From positions 1,860,001 through 1,924,000 of the forward strand of contig NZ_CP071868.1 of the NCBI RefSeq assembly GCF_017569225.1: a DNA stretch of 64,000 bases, given 5' to 3'. Of the stretch, positions 1 to 7,350 are shown in pieces (the first letter of the stretch is position 1; each line of letters starts with the position of its first letter). Made by a program: the position numbers and the translations under genes. The notes beneath the pieces were generated by a model. The model was not told the DNA's origin and made no database searches. It was given only the letters and a program-made list of their open reading frames with translations. Source of the DNA: Pengzhenrongella sicca. GTDB taxonomy: Bacteria > Actinomycetota > Actinomycetes > Actinomycetales > Cellulomonadaceae.

Positions 1-605
1 CGCTGATGCTCCTCAACCACGCTCGCCTCCCGGCGCGACTCGATCCCGAGGGTCGCATCGTCACGCTCGACCGACAGGACCGCGCACTGTGGGACAACCG
101 CGAGATCGCCGAGGGCGTGCGGGTGCTGCAGTCGGCGCTGGCCGAGCAGCGTCCCGGCCGCTACCAGGTCGAGGCAGCCATCGCTGCCCTGCACGACGAC
201 GCGGCGCGCGCCCAGGAGACCGACTGGCCGCAGATCCTCGCCTGGTACGACGACCTCGTGGCCCTCGCCGACGACCCCGCGCGGCAGGACCCCGCGGCGG
301 TGCTCGGGCGCGCGGTCGCGGTGGGGCACGTCCACGGCGCGGCCGCCGGCCTGCGCGAGACCGAGCGGCTGCGCGACGTGATCGGCGAGCGGCACCGCTG
401 GCACGCCGTCCGCGGGCACCTGCACGAGCTGGGCGGCGACCTGCCCGCCGCCGCGGCGGCGTACGCCGAGGCCGCGCGCCGGGCGACGACCGTGCCCGAG
501 CGCGACCACCTGGTCCGCCAGGCGGCTCGCGCGCGCCGCGCCGGCGCCGGGCGGGACGGCGCCGGGTGGGAAGGCGCCGGGTGGGAAGGCGCCGGCGGGC
601 GGTGA
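1..605 (+). CDS. ECF RNA polymerase sigma factor, C-terminal part (5' truncated by window edge)
   Basis: The reading frame is open from the window edge, so the start lies upstream; only about 200 residues are visible. They begin with LMLLNHARLPARLDPEGRI and continue with an alpha-helical, Ala-rich region (RPGRYQVEAAIAALHDDA, TDWPQILAWYDDLV, LGRAVAVGHVHGAAAGL). This is the typical C-terminal DUF6596/TPR-like extension of ECF42-type sigma factors (family knowledge). The sigma2/sigma4 DNA-binding parts would lie outside the window. The C terminus ends in a Gly/Ala/Arg tail encoded by a small GC-rich repeat around 545-600. In this family the partner is often an upstream YCII/DGPF protein, which cannot be seen here. 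Confidence 0.85.
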   Translation, partial: LMLLNHARLPARLDPEGRIVTLDRQDRALWDNREIAEGVRVLQSALAEQRPGRYQVEAAIAALHDDAARAQETDWPQILAWYDDLVALADDPARQDPAAVLGRAVAVGHVHGAAAGLRETERLRDVIGERHRWHAVRGHLHELGGDLPAAAAAYAEAARRATTVPERDHLVRQAARARRAGAGRDGAGWEGAGWEGAGGR

Positions 606-611
606 CGCGAG

Positions 612-627
612 TCGTACACTTGTTCGA
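612..627 (+). promoter_or_regulatory. LexA (SOS) box-like palindrome over a leaderless promoter
   Basis: TCGTACACTTGTTCGA matches the actinobacterial SOS box TCGAAC-N4-GTTCGA at 11 of 12 defined positions. It covers a -10-like TACACT (615-620), which is followed six bases later by the ATG at 627, so the transcript would be leaderless and LexA would block the -10 and +1. No good -35 is visible. LexA control is inferred from the motif alone. Confidence 0.55.
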
Positions 628-938
628 TGATGGTGGAGGTCGACTGGTCGCGGTGGCGGCGCACCCGCGCCGGGTACGAGCTGATCCCGCCCGCCGGCTG
701 CCCGCGCGGGCACCGCTGGACGCTCGATGGGCCGGGCCGCCCGCGGCAGCGGTCCGTGACGTGCTCGTGCACGACGGCGCGGCACCACCTGGTCTGGGTG
801 TGCCCCGCTTGCGGGACGTACTGCGCGGAGGGGTGCACCGACGTCGACCTCTGGGCCGGCTCGACCGTGCCCGCAGGCGTCGGGCGCGAGCGACGGGCGG
901 CCCTGGCGCCCCGCCGCGAACCTGACACCAGAACCTGA
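627..938 (+). CDS. small Cys-rich (zinc-ribbon-like) hypothetical protein, probably SOS-regulated
   Basis: A 103-residue protein of unknown function. Its Cys residues fall in a CP-RGHRW segment, a CSC motif and a CPACGTYC cluster followed by EGC, suggesting a zinc-ribbon fold. Trp and Arg are frequent (WSRWRRTRAGYEL, RGHRWTLDG). There is no signal peptide or membrane segment. The ATG at 627 is chosen because a -10-like TACACT lies six bases upstream; an ATG at 630 is an alternative. The overlapping LexA-like box suggests DNA-damage induction, but no enzymatic motif supports a role in repair. The last codons overlap the operator repeats of the next gene. Confidence 0.6.
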   Translation: MMVEVDWSRWRRTRAGYELIPPAGCPRGHRWTLDGPGRPRQRSVTCSCTTARHHLVWVCPACGTYCAEGCTDVDLWAGSTVPAGVGRERRAALAPRREPDTRT

Positions 939-979
939 CACCACATTCGCTTGACGTGACACCATGATGGTGTCAGGAT
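923..979 (+). promoter_or_regulatory. promoter with 19-bp palindromic operator and extra half-sites
   Basis: A perfect palindrome, TGACACCATGATGGTGTCA (957-975), lies almost exactly in the spacer between -35 TTGACG (951-956) and -10-like CAGGAT (974-979, 17-bp spacing). Two more direct half-sites TGACACCA occur at 923-930 and 936-943. The -10 ends six bases before the ATG at 986, so the message is probably leaderless. The layout is that of autoregulation, with the ribbon-helix-helix product of the next gene as the obvious candidate repressor (inference). Confidence 0.7.
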
Positions 980-985
980 GGCGCC

Positions 986-1474
986 ATGGAACTCGGGCAG
1001 TACATCAGCGACCTCCAGCGCCAGCTGGTGGAATCGGCGGCGAACGGCGCAGAGGAGTCCCGCGCCGTCGCCGAACGGCTGGCCGCCGGGCTGGACGCCG
1101 CGACGCGGCTCGTGCTGCTCGACGCGCTGTCGGCCGCGGCCGGCGAGATCACCCGGGACCTCGCGCCCGGCTCGGTGGACCTGCGGCTGCGCGGACGCGA
1201 GGTCGAGTTCGTGGTCACCCAGGCCAGCGCCGAGGTCGAGGCCGACGAGCGGCCCGCCGCGACCGTCGAGCTCGACGACGTGAGCACCTCGCGCACGACG
1301 CTGCGGCTGCCGGACGCCCTCAAGGCGCGGGTCGACGAGGCGGCGGCGGCGGACGGCCTGTCCGTCAACACCTGGCTGGTCCGCGCGGTTGCCGCCGCGC
1401 TCCAGCCCAAGCAGCGCCGATCCGCGCAGCGCACGCTGCGCACCGGCGACAACTTCGCGGGCTGGGCGCGCTAG
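986..1474 (+). CDS. ribbon-helix-helix (Arc/HicB-like) transcriptional regulator
   Basis: 162 residues. The N-terminal ~95 residues are helical and acidic (QYISDLQRQLVESAANGAEE) with a beta-rich middle. The C-terminal part, TSRTTLRLPDALKARVDEAA then DGLSVNTWLVRAVAAAL, is a classic ribbon-helix-helix DNA-binding fold: a beta strand with alternating T/R residues followed by two helices. HicB antitoxins share this C-terminal RHH, but no HicA toxin gene is adjacent, so it is more likely a stand-alone repressor. It is first in an operon with a DUF4097 protein and an ABC exporter, downstream of the 957-975 palindrome that it probably binds. Confidence 0.75.
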   Translation: MELGQYISDLQRQLVESAANGAEESRAVAERLAAGLDAATRLVLLDALSAAAGEITRDLAPGSVDLRLRGREVEFVVTQASAEVEADERPAATVELDDVSTSRTTLRLPDALKARVDEAAAADGLSVNTWLVRAVAAALQPKQRRSAQRTLRTGDNFAGWAR

Positions 1475-1483
1475 CCCGCTCCG

Positions 1484-1528
1484 CCCCACACCGACGGGCC
1501 CCACACCGACGGGCCCCACACCGACGGG
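1484..1528 (+). repeat. three tandem 15-bp repeats
   Basis: The unit CCCCACACCGACGGG is repeated three times without change (1484-1498, 1499-1513, 1514-1528) in the gap between the RHH regulator and the DUF4097 gene. It contains no start codon with a ribosome site and no strong hairpin. The function is unknown. Confidence 0.85.
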
Positions 1529-1614
1529 CCCAACCGTCAGGCCCCCACATCGATCGTCAACCCCGCGGACCCGCGGGGTCGGACAAGCACGCTCACCGAG
1601 AGGAAGGCGCTCGC

Positions 1615-2460
1615 ATGCCTACGTTCACCACTCCCTCCCTCATCGACCTGGCCATCAACCTCCAGGTCGGCGCGATCGAGGTCTACGCCAGCGACCGCGG
1701 CGACACGGTCGTCACCGTGTCGCCGACAAACCCGGACCGCGCGGTCGACCGTCGCGGCGCCGAGGAGACCAAGGTCGACTTCGACGGGCTCCGGCTGACC
1801 ATCACCGGCCCGAAGGCCCGCTTCGCCGTCATCGGCCCCACCGAGTCCGTCGACCTCAAGATCGAGCTGCCGGCGGGGTCGCGGCTCACCGCCGAGGCCG
1901 CCATGGGCGGCGTGCGCACCGTCGGCCGCCTCGGCGCGACCCGCATCAAGTGCTCGATGGGTCCCGTCGACGTCGACGCCACCGGCGATCTCTGGATGCG
2001 CGCGGGGCACGGCAACGCGAGCGTCGCCGTCGCCGACGGTGGGCTCGAGATCACGGCCGACCACGGCCAGATCCGGGTCGGCTCGGTCACGGGGGACTCG
2101 ATCCTCAAGGCGTCGCACGGGTCCATCCAGGTCGGCGAGTCGGGTGGCGACCTTGAGGCGAAGCTTTCGTACGGGGACCTCGAGATCACGAAGGCACTCG
2201 GTTCGGTCTCGGCGAACACCGCCTACGGCAGCATCTCGCTGCACGAGGTGTCCAGCGGCTCCATCCAGGTCGAGAGCGGCTACGGCCACGTCATCATCGG
2301 CGTGCGGCCCGGCGTCCCCGCCTGGCTCGACCTGTCCTCGAAGCGCGGCCGGGTGCGCAACGAGCTCGCCGGCGAGGGGGCGCCCGGCGCGTCCGAGCAG
2401 ACAGTCATGGTGCGTGCCCGCCTCCAGGGCGGCGACGTCGACATCCGGCGGGCGCGATGA
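1615..2460 (+). CDS. DUF4097-family beta-strand-repeat protein
   Basis: 281 residues. The ATG at 1615 is preceded by GAGAGGAAG and is preferred over the longer open frame. After a short N terminus (PSLIDLAINLQVGAIEVYAS) the protein is a run of beta-helix-like repeats: ELPAGSRLTAEAAMGGVRT, LEITADHGQIRVGSVTGDSI, DLEAKLSYGDLEITKALGS, ISLHEVSSGSIQVESGYGHV. These are typical of DUF4097 ('putative adhesin') proteins. No signal peptide or transmembrane segment is seen, so it is probably cytosolic. Family members commonly sit beside Drr-type ABC exporters as here; the molecular role is unknown. The stop overlaps the first ATGA of the ABC gene frame. Confidence 0.8.
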   Translation: MPTFTTPSLIDLAINLQVGAIEVYASDRGDTVVTVSPTNPDRAVDRRGAEETKVDFDGLRLTITGPKARFAVIGPTESVDLKIELPAGSRLTAEAAMGGVRTVGRLGATRIKCSMGPVDVDATGDLWMRAGHGNASVAVADGGLEITADHGQIRVGSVTGDSILKASHGSIQVGESGGDLEAKLSYGDLEITKALGSVSANTAYGSISLHEVSSGSIQVESGYGHVIIGVRPGVPAWLDLSSKRGRVRNELAGEGAPGASEQTVMVRARLQGGDVDIRRAR

Positions 2461-2492
2461 GCGCCCGCGACCTGCAGAAGGGAAACACTGAG

Positions 2493-3437
2493 ATGACCAG
2501 CACAGCGATCGAGCTCCGCGGGCTGCGCAAGTCCTACGGCACGAAGGTCGTGCTCGACGACGTCGACCTCACCGTGCGCGCGGGCACCGTCACCGCGCTG
2601 CTCGGGCCGAACGGCGCCGGCAAGACGACGACCGTGCACATCCTGTCCACGCTCCTGCGGCCCGACGGCGGCGCCGCCCTGGTGAACGGGTGCGACGTCG
2701 TGCGCGATCCCGAGGGCGTGCGCGCGGTGATCGGCCTGACCGGCCAGTTCTCCGCCGTCGACAGCCTGCTCACCGGCGAGGAGAACCTGCTGCTGATGGC
2801 CCGGCTGCGTCACCTCGGGGGGAAGCGCTCGAGGACCCGAACGGCCGAGCTGCTCGAGCAGTTCGATCTCGTCGAGTCGGCCCGCAAGCCGCTCGCCACC
2901 TACTCCGGCGGGATGAAACGGCGCCTCGACCTCGCGATGACGCTCGTCGCGACCCCGAGCGTGCTCTTCCTCGACGAGCCCACCACGGGCCTGGACCCGC
3001 GCAGCCGCCACACCCTGTGGGACATCGTGCGAGGCCTGGTCGCGGACGGCACGACCGTGCTGCTCACCACGCAGAACCTCGCGGAGGCGGACGAGCTCGC
3101 GGACCGCATCGCGGTGCTCGACGGCGGCCGCATCGTCGCCGCCGGGACGCCGGACGAGCTCAAGCGGCTCGTGCCGGGCGGGCACCTCCGGCTCCGGTTC
3201 GCGGACCCGGCGACGCTCGACGACGCCGCGCGCCTGCTTGACGGGTCCATCCGCGACGACGCCGGGCTCGCGCTCACCGTGCCGAGCGACGGTGGGGTCC
3301 GGGCGCTGCGAGCCGTGCTGGACCGCCTCGACGCGGCCGACCTCGAGGTCGACGACCTCACCATCCACACCCCGGACCTCGATGACGTGTTCTTCGCGCT
3401 CACCGGCCGGGCCGACGCGAAGGAAGCGCAGTCATGA
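2493..3437 (+). CDS. ABC exporter ATP-binding protein, DrrA type
   Basis: 314 residues from the ATG at 2493, preceded by AGAAGGGAA; an upstream ATG at 2457 overlapping the previous stop would add 12 residues. Walker A is GPNGAGKTT, the signature YSGGMKRRLDL, Walker B VLFLDEPTTGLD, and the H-loop region TTQNLAEADELADRIAVLDGG, where Gln replaces the usual switch His as in many DrrA proteins. The DrrA hallmark IGLTGQFSAVDSLLTGEENL is present. The C-terminal ~90 residues form the usual DrrA accessory domain ending LDDVFFALTG. It energises the permease encoded by the next, overlapping gene; the exported substrate is unknown. Confidence 0.92.
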   Translation: MTSTAIELRGLRKSYGTKVVLDDVDLTVRAGTVTALLGPNGAGKTTTVHILSTLLRPDGGAALVNGCDVVRDPEGVRAVIGLTGQFSAVDSLLTGEENLLLMARLRHLGGKRSRTRTAELLEQFDLVESARKPLATYSGGMKRRLDLAMTLVATPSVLFLDEPTTGLDPRSRHTLWDIVRGLVADGTTVLLTTQNLAEADELADRIAVLDGGRIVAAGTPDELKRLVPGGHLRLRFADPATLDDAARLLDGSIRDDAGLALTVPSDGGVRALRAVLDRLDAADLEVDDLTIHTPDLDDVFFALTGRADAKEAQS

Positions 3438-4273
3438 CCACCCTCACCGCCGGGCGCCCGGCGCCCACCGGCACCCGCGGCCCGTCGCACGTCCTCGCCG
3501 ACGCCATCACGATGCTGCGCCGCAACCTGCTGCACGTCGTGCGCTACCCCGGCCTGTCGATCTTCACGATCGGCGGACCGGTAGTGATCCTGGTGCTGCT
3601 CGTGTTCGTGTTCGGCGGCACGCTGGGGGCCGGCCTGCCCGGCGTCGACCCGGCCGTCACCGGTCGCGACGCCTACCTCGCATACGTGCTGCCGGGGATC
3701 CTGCTGATCACCATCGCCGGCACCGCGAGCGGCGCCTCGATCACCGTCGCGATGGACATGACCGAAGGGATCACGGCGCGGTTCCGCACCATGTCGATCT
3801 CGCGCGCGGCCGTCCTGGCCGGGCACGTGGTCGGCAACACGATCCAGGCGATCATCGCGGTCGCCCTGGTGCTCGGAGTCGGGATCCTCGCCGGCTTCCG
3901 CCCGACGGCCGGGCCGGCCGAGTGGGCCGGCGTCGCGGGCCTGATCGTGGCCATCTCGTTCGCGGTGAGCTGGGTCGGGGTGGCGATGGGGATGCAGTCG
4001 AAGACGGTCGAGACGGCGAGCAACCTCCCGCTACTGCTGTCCCTGCTGCCGATCCTCGGCAGCGGCTTCGTGCCGACCGAGTCGATGCCGGCCGGGATGC
4101 AGTGGTTCGCGGAGCACCAGCCGTTCACACCGTTCATCGAGGCGATCCGCGGGCTGCTGCTCGGCACGCCGCTCGGCTCGAACCTTCCGCTCGCGGTCGG
4201 GTGGTCCGTCGTGATCGCGGTCGCCGGGTACGCGTGGGCGATGGCGCTCTACGAGCGGAAGTCGGTGCGCTGA
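3434..4273 (+). CDS. ABC-2 type exporter permease, DrrB type
   Basis: 279 residues starting at an ATG that overlaps the stop of the ATPase gene (ATGA). It has six hydrophobic segments, including LSIFTIGGPVVILVLLVFVF, YVLPGILLITIAGTASGASI, AGVAGLIVAISFAVSWVGVA and a final LAVGWSVVIAVAGYAWAMAL. It carries the ABC-2 motif MTEGITARFRTMSISRAAVL between segments 2 and 3. It forms the membrane half of the DrrAB-like exporter in the same operon as the RHH regulator and the DUF4097 protein. Confidence 0.9.
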   Translation: MTTLTAGRPAPTGTRGPSHVLADAITMLRRNLLHVVRYPGLSIFTIGGPVVILVLLVFVFGGTLGAGLPGVDPAVTGRDAYLAYVLPGILLITIAGTASGASITVAMDMTEGITARFRTMSISRAAVLAGHVVGNTIQAIIAVALVLGVGILAGFRPTAGPAEWAGVAGLIVAISFAVSWVGVAMGMQSKTVETASNLPLLLSLLPILGSGFVPTESMPAGMQWFAEHQPFTPFIEAIRGLLLGTPLGSNLPLAVGWSVVIAVAGYAWAMALYERKSVR

Positions 4274-4300
4274 GCCGCGGCCGCCGCGAGGCCCGCGCCT

Positions 4301-4368
4301 CGAGTTCGCCATCTCGAGCCGAGAGCGCAGATTCAGTTCTGCGCTCTCGGCTCAGGATGGCGAACTCG
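4301..4368. terminator. long near-perfect inverted repeat, probably a bidirectional terminator
   Basis: The left arm 4301-4331 and the right arm 4338-4368 are 31 bases each and pair at 29 positions (two adjacent mismatches) around a six-base loop. It lies between the convergent drrB-like and CPBP genes, as expected for a shared terminator, but the stem is much longer than usual and there is no T-run. Confidence 0.75.
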
Positions 4369-4416
4369 CCGGCGATGCGCTGCTGCACCCACGCGCCGGG
4401 TGGCGAACCCGTCGGC

Positions 4417-5154
4417 TCAGCTCCCCAGTCGCCACGCGAGGAGGCCGAACAGCACGCCGAGGCTGTTCGTGGCCCAGTGCATGCCCATGCTGGCCAGCAG
4501 GCTCCCGCTGCGCCGGCGCAGCTCACCGGCCACCACCCCGCCGAGCGCGGTGAACCCGACCATGGCGACGACGACGAGCGCCTCCGCCCACGGTCCCGCG
4601 CCCCGCGCGCCGTCGGCGACGCCGGCGTTGGCCGTGGCGAGGTGCAGCGACGGCAGGATGTGCCACATCCCGAACAGCGCCGACGACACCAGCAGCACGC
4701 GCCACGCGGTGGCATGCCGGGCGAGCATCCCCCAGAGCACCGAGCGGAACGCGACCTCCTCGAGCAGGATCGTGCCGGCCGGGATGAGGACGAACGCGGA
4801 CAGGAGCGCGCCGGGCACCCCGAGGTGGTAGCGGGTGTCGAGGAACGCGGGGCGGGTCAGCGGCCAGCACACCCCGACGAGGTACACCAGGCCGATGAGC
4901 GCGATCGCGCCGAGCCCCCACTGGAGGCCGGAGCGCAGCCGGTCCCGGTGCAGCCCGAGCTGGGACCAGCTCAGGCCGCTCCAGCGTGCGAACGCGAGGA
5001 GGGCGACCGCGGCGAGCGGGCCGAGCCAGAAGGCGTCGTCCAGCGCGTGCTGGGCGACATTGACCGTCGCGAGCGCCGCCACGACGACGGCGGTCGCCCG
5101 CCACCCGCGGCGCGCCACACCCCGCAGGGTGGGCTCGGGTGCGCAGGCGGTCAC
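4417..5154 (-). CDS. CPBP family intramembrane metalloprotease (CAAX/Abi type)
   Basis: 245 residues with about seven membrane segments. The CPBP signature is clear: LLEEVAFRSVLWG (EExxxR), ALFGMWHILPSLH with the metal-binding His, and the last helix SMGMHWATNSLGVLFG (HxxxN). These residues form the glutamyl-type active site of the family. Family roles include prenyl-protein processing, bacteriocin self-immunity and regulated proteolysis; nothing here selects one. The GTG at 5154 follows AAGGAGGC very closely, so an internal start some residues later is possible. It is a monocistronic gene that converges with the exporter operon. Confidence 0.85.
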   Translation of the reverse strand: MTACAPEPTLRGVARRGWRATAVVVAALATVNVAQHALDDAFWLGPLAAVALLAFARWSGLSWSQLGLHRDRLRSGLQWGLGAIALIGLVYLVGVCWPLTRPAFLDTRYHLGVPGALLSAFVLIPAGTILLEEVAFRSVLWGMLARHATAWRVLLVSSALFGMWHILPSLHLATANAGVADGARGAGPWAEALVVVAMVGFTALGGVVAGELRRRSGSLLASMGMHWATNSLGVLFGLLAWRLGS

Positions 5155-5199
5155 GCCTCCTTATCGGCGGCCACGGGCGTCAGTCAAGCGGATCGGGAC

Positions 5200-6135
5200 T
5201 CAGTTCGTCGCGTGCGCGACGTTCGGCGCGCCGGTGCGGGTGGTGCGGGTGGTGCGGGTGGTTCCGGTGGCGCGGGCGGTGCGCACGATCTGCGCCAGGA
5301 GGGTGAGCGCCTCCGCCGACGGCGACCCGGCGGCGGCCGTGTGGGTGACGAGGGCCTGGTCGGGGTTCGTGGCGGACCGGAGCGTCTGCTGCGTCACCGT
5401 GAGCGTGCCGACCAGCGGGTGGTCGAGCTCGAAGACGGTCGCGGAGCACGCCTGCACGCGGTGGCTCGCCCAGAGGCAGGCGAACTCGGGGCTCGCGATG
5501 GTGAGGCCACCGATCATCGAGGCGAGGGCCGGGTCCGCGGGGTGCTGGGCCACCATGATGCGCAGGCTGCCGACGACCGTCCGGCTCTTCGTCCGCCAGT
5601 CGGTGTAGAGGCTGCGCGTGTGGGCGTCGAGGAACACGATCTCGGCCATGTTGGGCCGGGTCCGCGGTGTCAGCGGCGATTCGGCGTCCAGATGACCCGC
5701 GAGCAGCGCATGGCCGAGCGGGTTCCAGCGCAGGACGTCGCTGCGCCGGCCCAGGATCAGCGCCGGGACGTCGCCCAACGCGTCGACGAGCTCGGCCAGG
5801 GCGGGATCCGCCCGCTCGACCGGCTGCCGCCTGGCGGCGGGACGCCGGCCGTCGGACCGGGCGAGGCTGTGGATGTGGGCGCGCTCGGCGTCGTTGAGCC
5901 GTAGTGCGGTGGCGATCGAGTCGAGCACCTGGACGGAGGCGCTGCGCGACTGACCCTGCTCGAGGCGGGTGTAGTACGACGAGCTCACGCCGGCGAGCAG
6001 TGCGAGCTCCTCGCGGCGCAGCCCGGGCACCCGCCGTCGGTCGCCGTACAGCGTGACCCCGGCCTCCTGCGGCGTGATCCGGGCGCGCCGGGCCTGCAGG
6101 AACTCGCCGAGGGCCGTGGCGTCGGGTGGGGTCAT
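5200..6135 (-). CDS. XRE-family regulator with MmyB-like ligand-binding domain
   Basis: 311 residues from the ATG at 6135; the much longer open frame upstream overlaps the divergent MBL gene and is not used. The N-terminal ~85 residues form a helix-turn-helix (RRVPGLRREELALLAGVSSS then YYTRLEQG), followed by the MmyB-type PAS-like domain (VLRWNPLGHALL, WRTKSRTVVGSLRIM, ELDHPLVGTLTV). This is a very common actinobacterial architecture, usually divergent from an oxidoreductase or hydrolase. The C terminus ends in a TGTTRTTRTTRTG tail encoded by five 9-bp repeats (5232-5276). It probably represses the divergent MBL gene through the dyad at 6163-6195. Confidence 0.88.
   Translation of the reverse strand: MTPPDATALGEFLQARRARITPQEAGVTLYGDRRRVPGLRREELALLAGVSSSYYTRLEQGQSRSASVQVLDSIATALRLNDAERAHIHSLARSDGRRPAARRQPVERADPALAELVDALGDVPALILGRRSDVLRWNPLGHALLAGHLDAESPLTPRTRPNMAEIVFLDAHTRSLYTDWRTKSRTVVGSLRIMVAQHPADPALASMIGGLTIASPEFACLWASHRVQACSATVFELDHPLVGTLTVTQQTLRSATNPDQALVTHTAAAGSPSAEALTLLAQIVRTARATGTTRTTRTTRTGAPNVAHATN
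5232..5276 (-). repeat. five 9-bp tandem repeats inside the regulator's 3' end
   Basis: Units related to TGGTGCGGG repeat five times on the plus strand, with two identical copies at 5241-5258. They encode the Thr/Arg tail of the MmyB-type regulator. Length variation would change only the tail length, because nine bases keep the frame. Confidence 0.8.
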
Positions 6136-6162
6136 GCCCACCAGTGTCGACTGTGCCGGCGG

Positions 6163-6195
6163 CCCGTGGGTACCCCTGCTGGGGGTAGTCACGGG
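6163..6195. promoter_or_regulatory. extended dyad, probable operator of the MmyB-type regulator
   Basis: On the plus strand the order is CCCGTG, two bases, TACCCC, TGCTG centre, GGGGTA, two bases, CACGGG. Both pairs of six-base arms are perfectly complementary, giving a symmetric 33-bp site in the divergent region between the XRE regulator (start 6135) and the MBL gene (start 6292). Its position suggests control of both promoters (inference). Confidence 0.6.
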
Positions 6196-6291
6196 CGGGG
6201 CTGGCTGGCCGTAGGGACGCGGGAGATCGTCGTCCCGGGACGACCCCCCGTCGCCCCGGACGACCTGTCGAGCTGAGAGCTGGCACCCCGA

Positions 6292-7314
6292 ATGACCACC
6301 ACCGCGACTTCCACCGCGACCTCTACCGCGACATCCGCCGTGACTTCCGCCGCGACCTCCACTGCGACCCCTACTGCGGCTTCCGCCGGGACCGCCGTCC
6401 TGACCTTCGGCGACGTGAGCGTCACCCGTGCCGTCGAGAGCGTCGGCAGCATCGGCATGACGCCCGAGCAGTTCTTCCCCGGGACGGACGCGTCCGCCTG
6501 GACCAGCCAGGAGGGTCTGCTCAGGCCCGACTTCCTCGAGTCCGACGCCGAGACCGTCATGGCGAGCACGGCCCGCGTGGCCATGCAGACCTGGATCCTG
6601 CGCAGCGGCGGCAAGACGATCCTGCTCGACACCGCCGTGGGCAACGACAAGGACCGGCCCGACGTCCCGAGCTGGTCGCACCTGACGACCGCGTTCCTCG
6701 AGCGCCTCGCCGCCGCGGGGGTCGCCCCCGACGACGTCGACATCGTGATCAACACCCACCTGCACGCCGATCACGTCGGCTGGAACACGCGGCTGGTCGA
6801 CGGCGCCTGGGTGCCGACGTTTCCGAACGCCCAGTACCTGATGCCGGCGCAGGACCTCGCGTTCTGGGACCCGGCCACCGACAGCCAGACGATCATGGGG
6901 CCGGGCGCCCACGGGGTCTGGGCCGACAGCATCGCTCCGGTCATCGCGGCGGGCCAGGTCACGTCGTGGAGCGGCTCGCACCGCATCGACGACGCGCTGA
7001 CGCTCGAGGCGGCCCCCGGCCACACCCCCGGGGCCTCGATCCTGCGCCTGGTCTCGGGCGGCGAGGTGGTGCTCTTCGTCGGTGACACCCTGCACAGCCC
7101 CGCGCAGGTGCAGGACGTCCACACCAGCAGCTGCTTCGACGAAGACTCCGCGCGCGCGAACGACACCCGGGAGCGCCTGTTCGCACAGGCCGCCGACCAC
7201 GGGTGGCTCATCGTGCCGGCGCACTTCGGCGGGCACGGCGGATTCCGCATCGAGCGGTCTGGGGTCGGGTCCGGCTACGCGATCAGCGGCTGGGCGCCCC
7301 TGACCGCAGTCTGA
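6292..7314 (+). CDS. MBL-fold metallo-hydrolase
   Basis: 340 residues. The metallo-beta-lactamase metal site is visible as INTHLHADHVGWN (HxHxDH, ~155-165), GHTPGAS (~245) and FVGDTLHSP (~265), with a final PAHFGGHGGF. The overall pattern resembles lactonase-like (AHL/quinolactonase-type) MBL proteins, but the substrate is unknown. The first ~30 residues are a Thr/Ala/Ser repeat encoded by seven 12-bp units, unlike a normal signal peptide. There is no Shine-Dalgarno before the ATG. The gene is divergent from an MmyB-type regulator that probably controls it. Confidence 0.85.
   Translation: MTTTATSTATSTATSAVTSAATSTATPTAASAGTAVLTFGDVSVTRAVESVGSIGMTPEQFFPGTDASAWTSQEGLLRPDFLESDAETVMASTARVAMQTWILRSGGKTILLDTAVGNDKDRPDVPSWSHLTTAFLERLAAAGVAPDDVDIVINTHLHADHVGWNTRLVDGAWVPTFPNAQYLMPAQDLAFWDPATDSQTIMGPGAHGVWADSIAPVIAAGQVTSWSGSHRIDDALTLEAAPGHTPGASILRLVSGGEVVLFVGDTLHSPAQVQDVHTSSCFDEDSARANDTRERLFAQAADHGWLIVPAHFGGHGGFRIERSGVGSGYAISGWAPLTAV
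6301..6384 (+). repeat. seven 12-bp tandem repeats in the MBL gene
   Basis: Seven degenerate units of the form ACCGCGACNTCC lie head to tail and code for Thr-Ala-Thr-Ser-like tetrapeptides at the N terminus. The 12-bp period preserves the frame, as in minisatellites that vary by slippage. Confidence 0.85.
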
Positions 7315-7350
7315 CCCGCGAGGGGCGAGCCCCGTGATACCTTCGGCGAT

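Noticed and set aside
161-1519. Long minus-strand frame of 452 codons
   Set aside because: It is antisense to the sigma factor, Cys-rich and RHH genes, has Arg/Ala/Pro-rich composition without any family motif, and is a normal by-product of high GC.
1484-1528. Tandem repeats considered as a CRISPR array
   Set aside because: The copies are directly adjacent with no spacers, the unit is only 15 bp and no cas gene is present.
3238-5904. Plus-strand frame of 888 codons
   Set aside because: It spans several real genes on both strands and the terminator hairpin at 4301-4368; composition is repetitive Arg/Gly/Glu without motifs.
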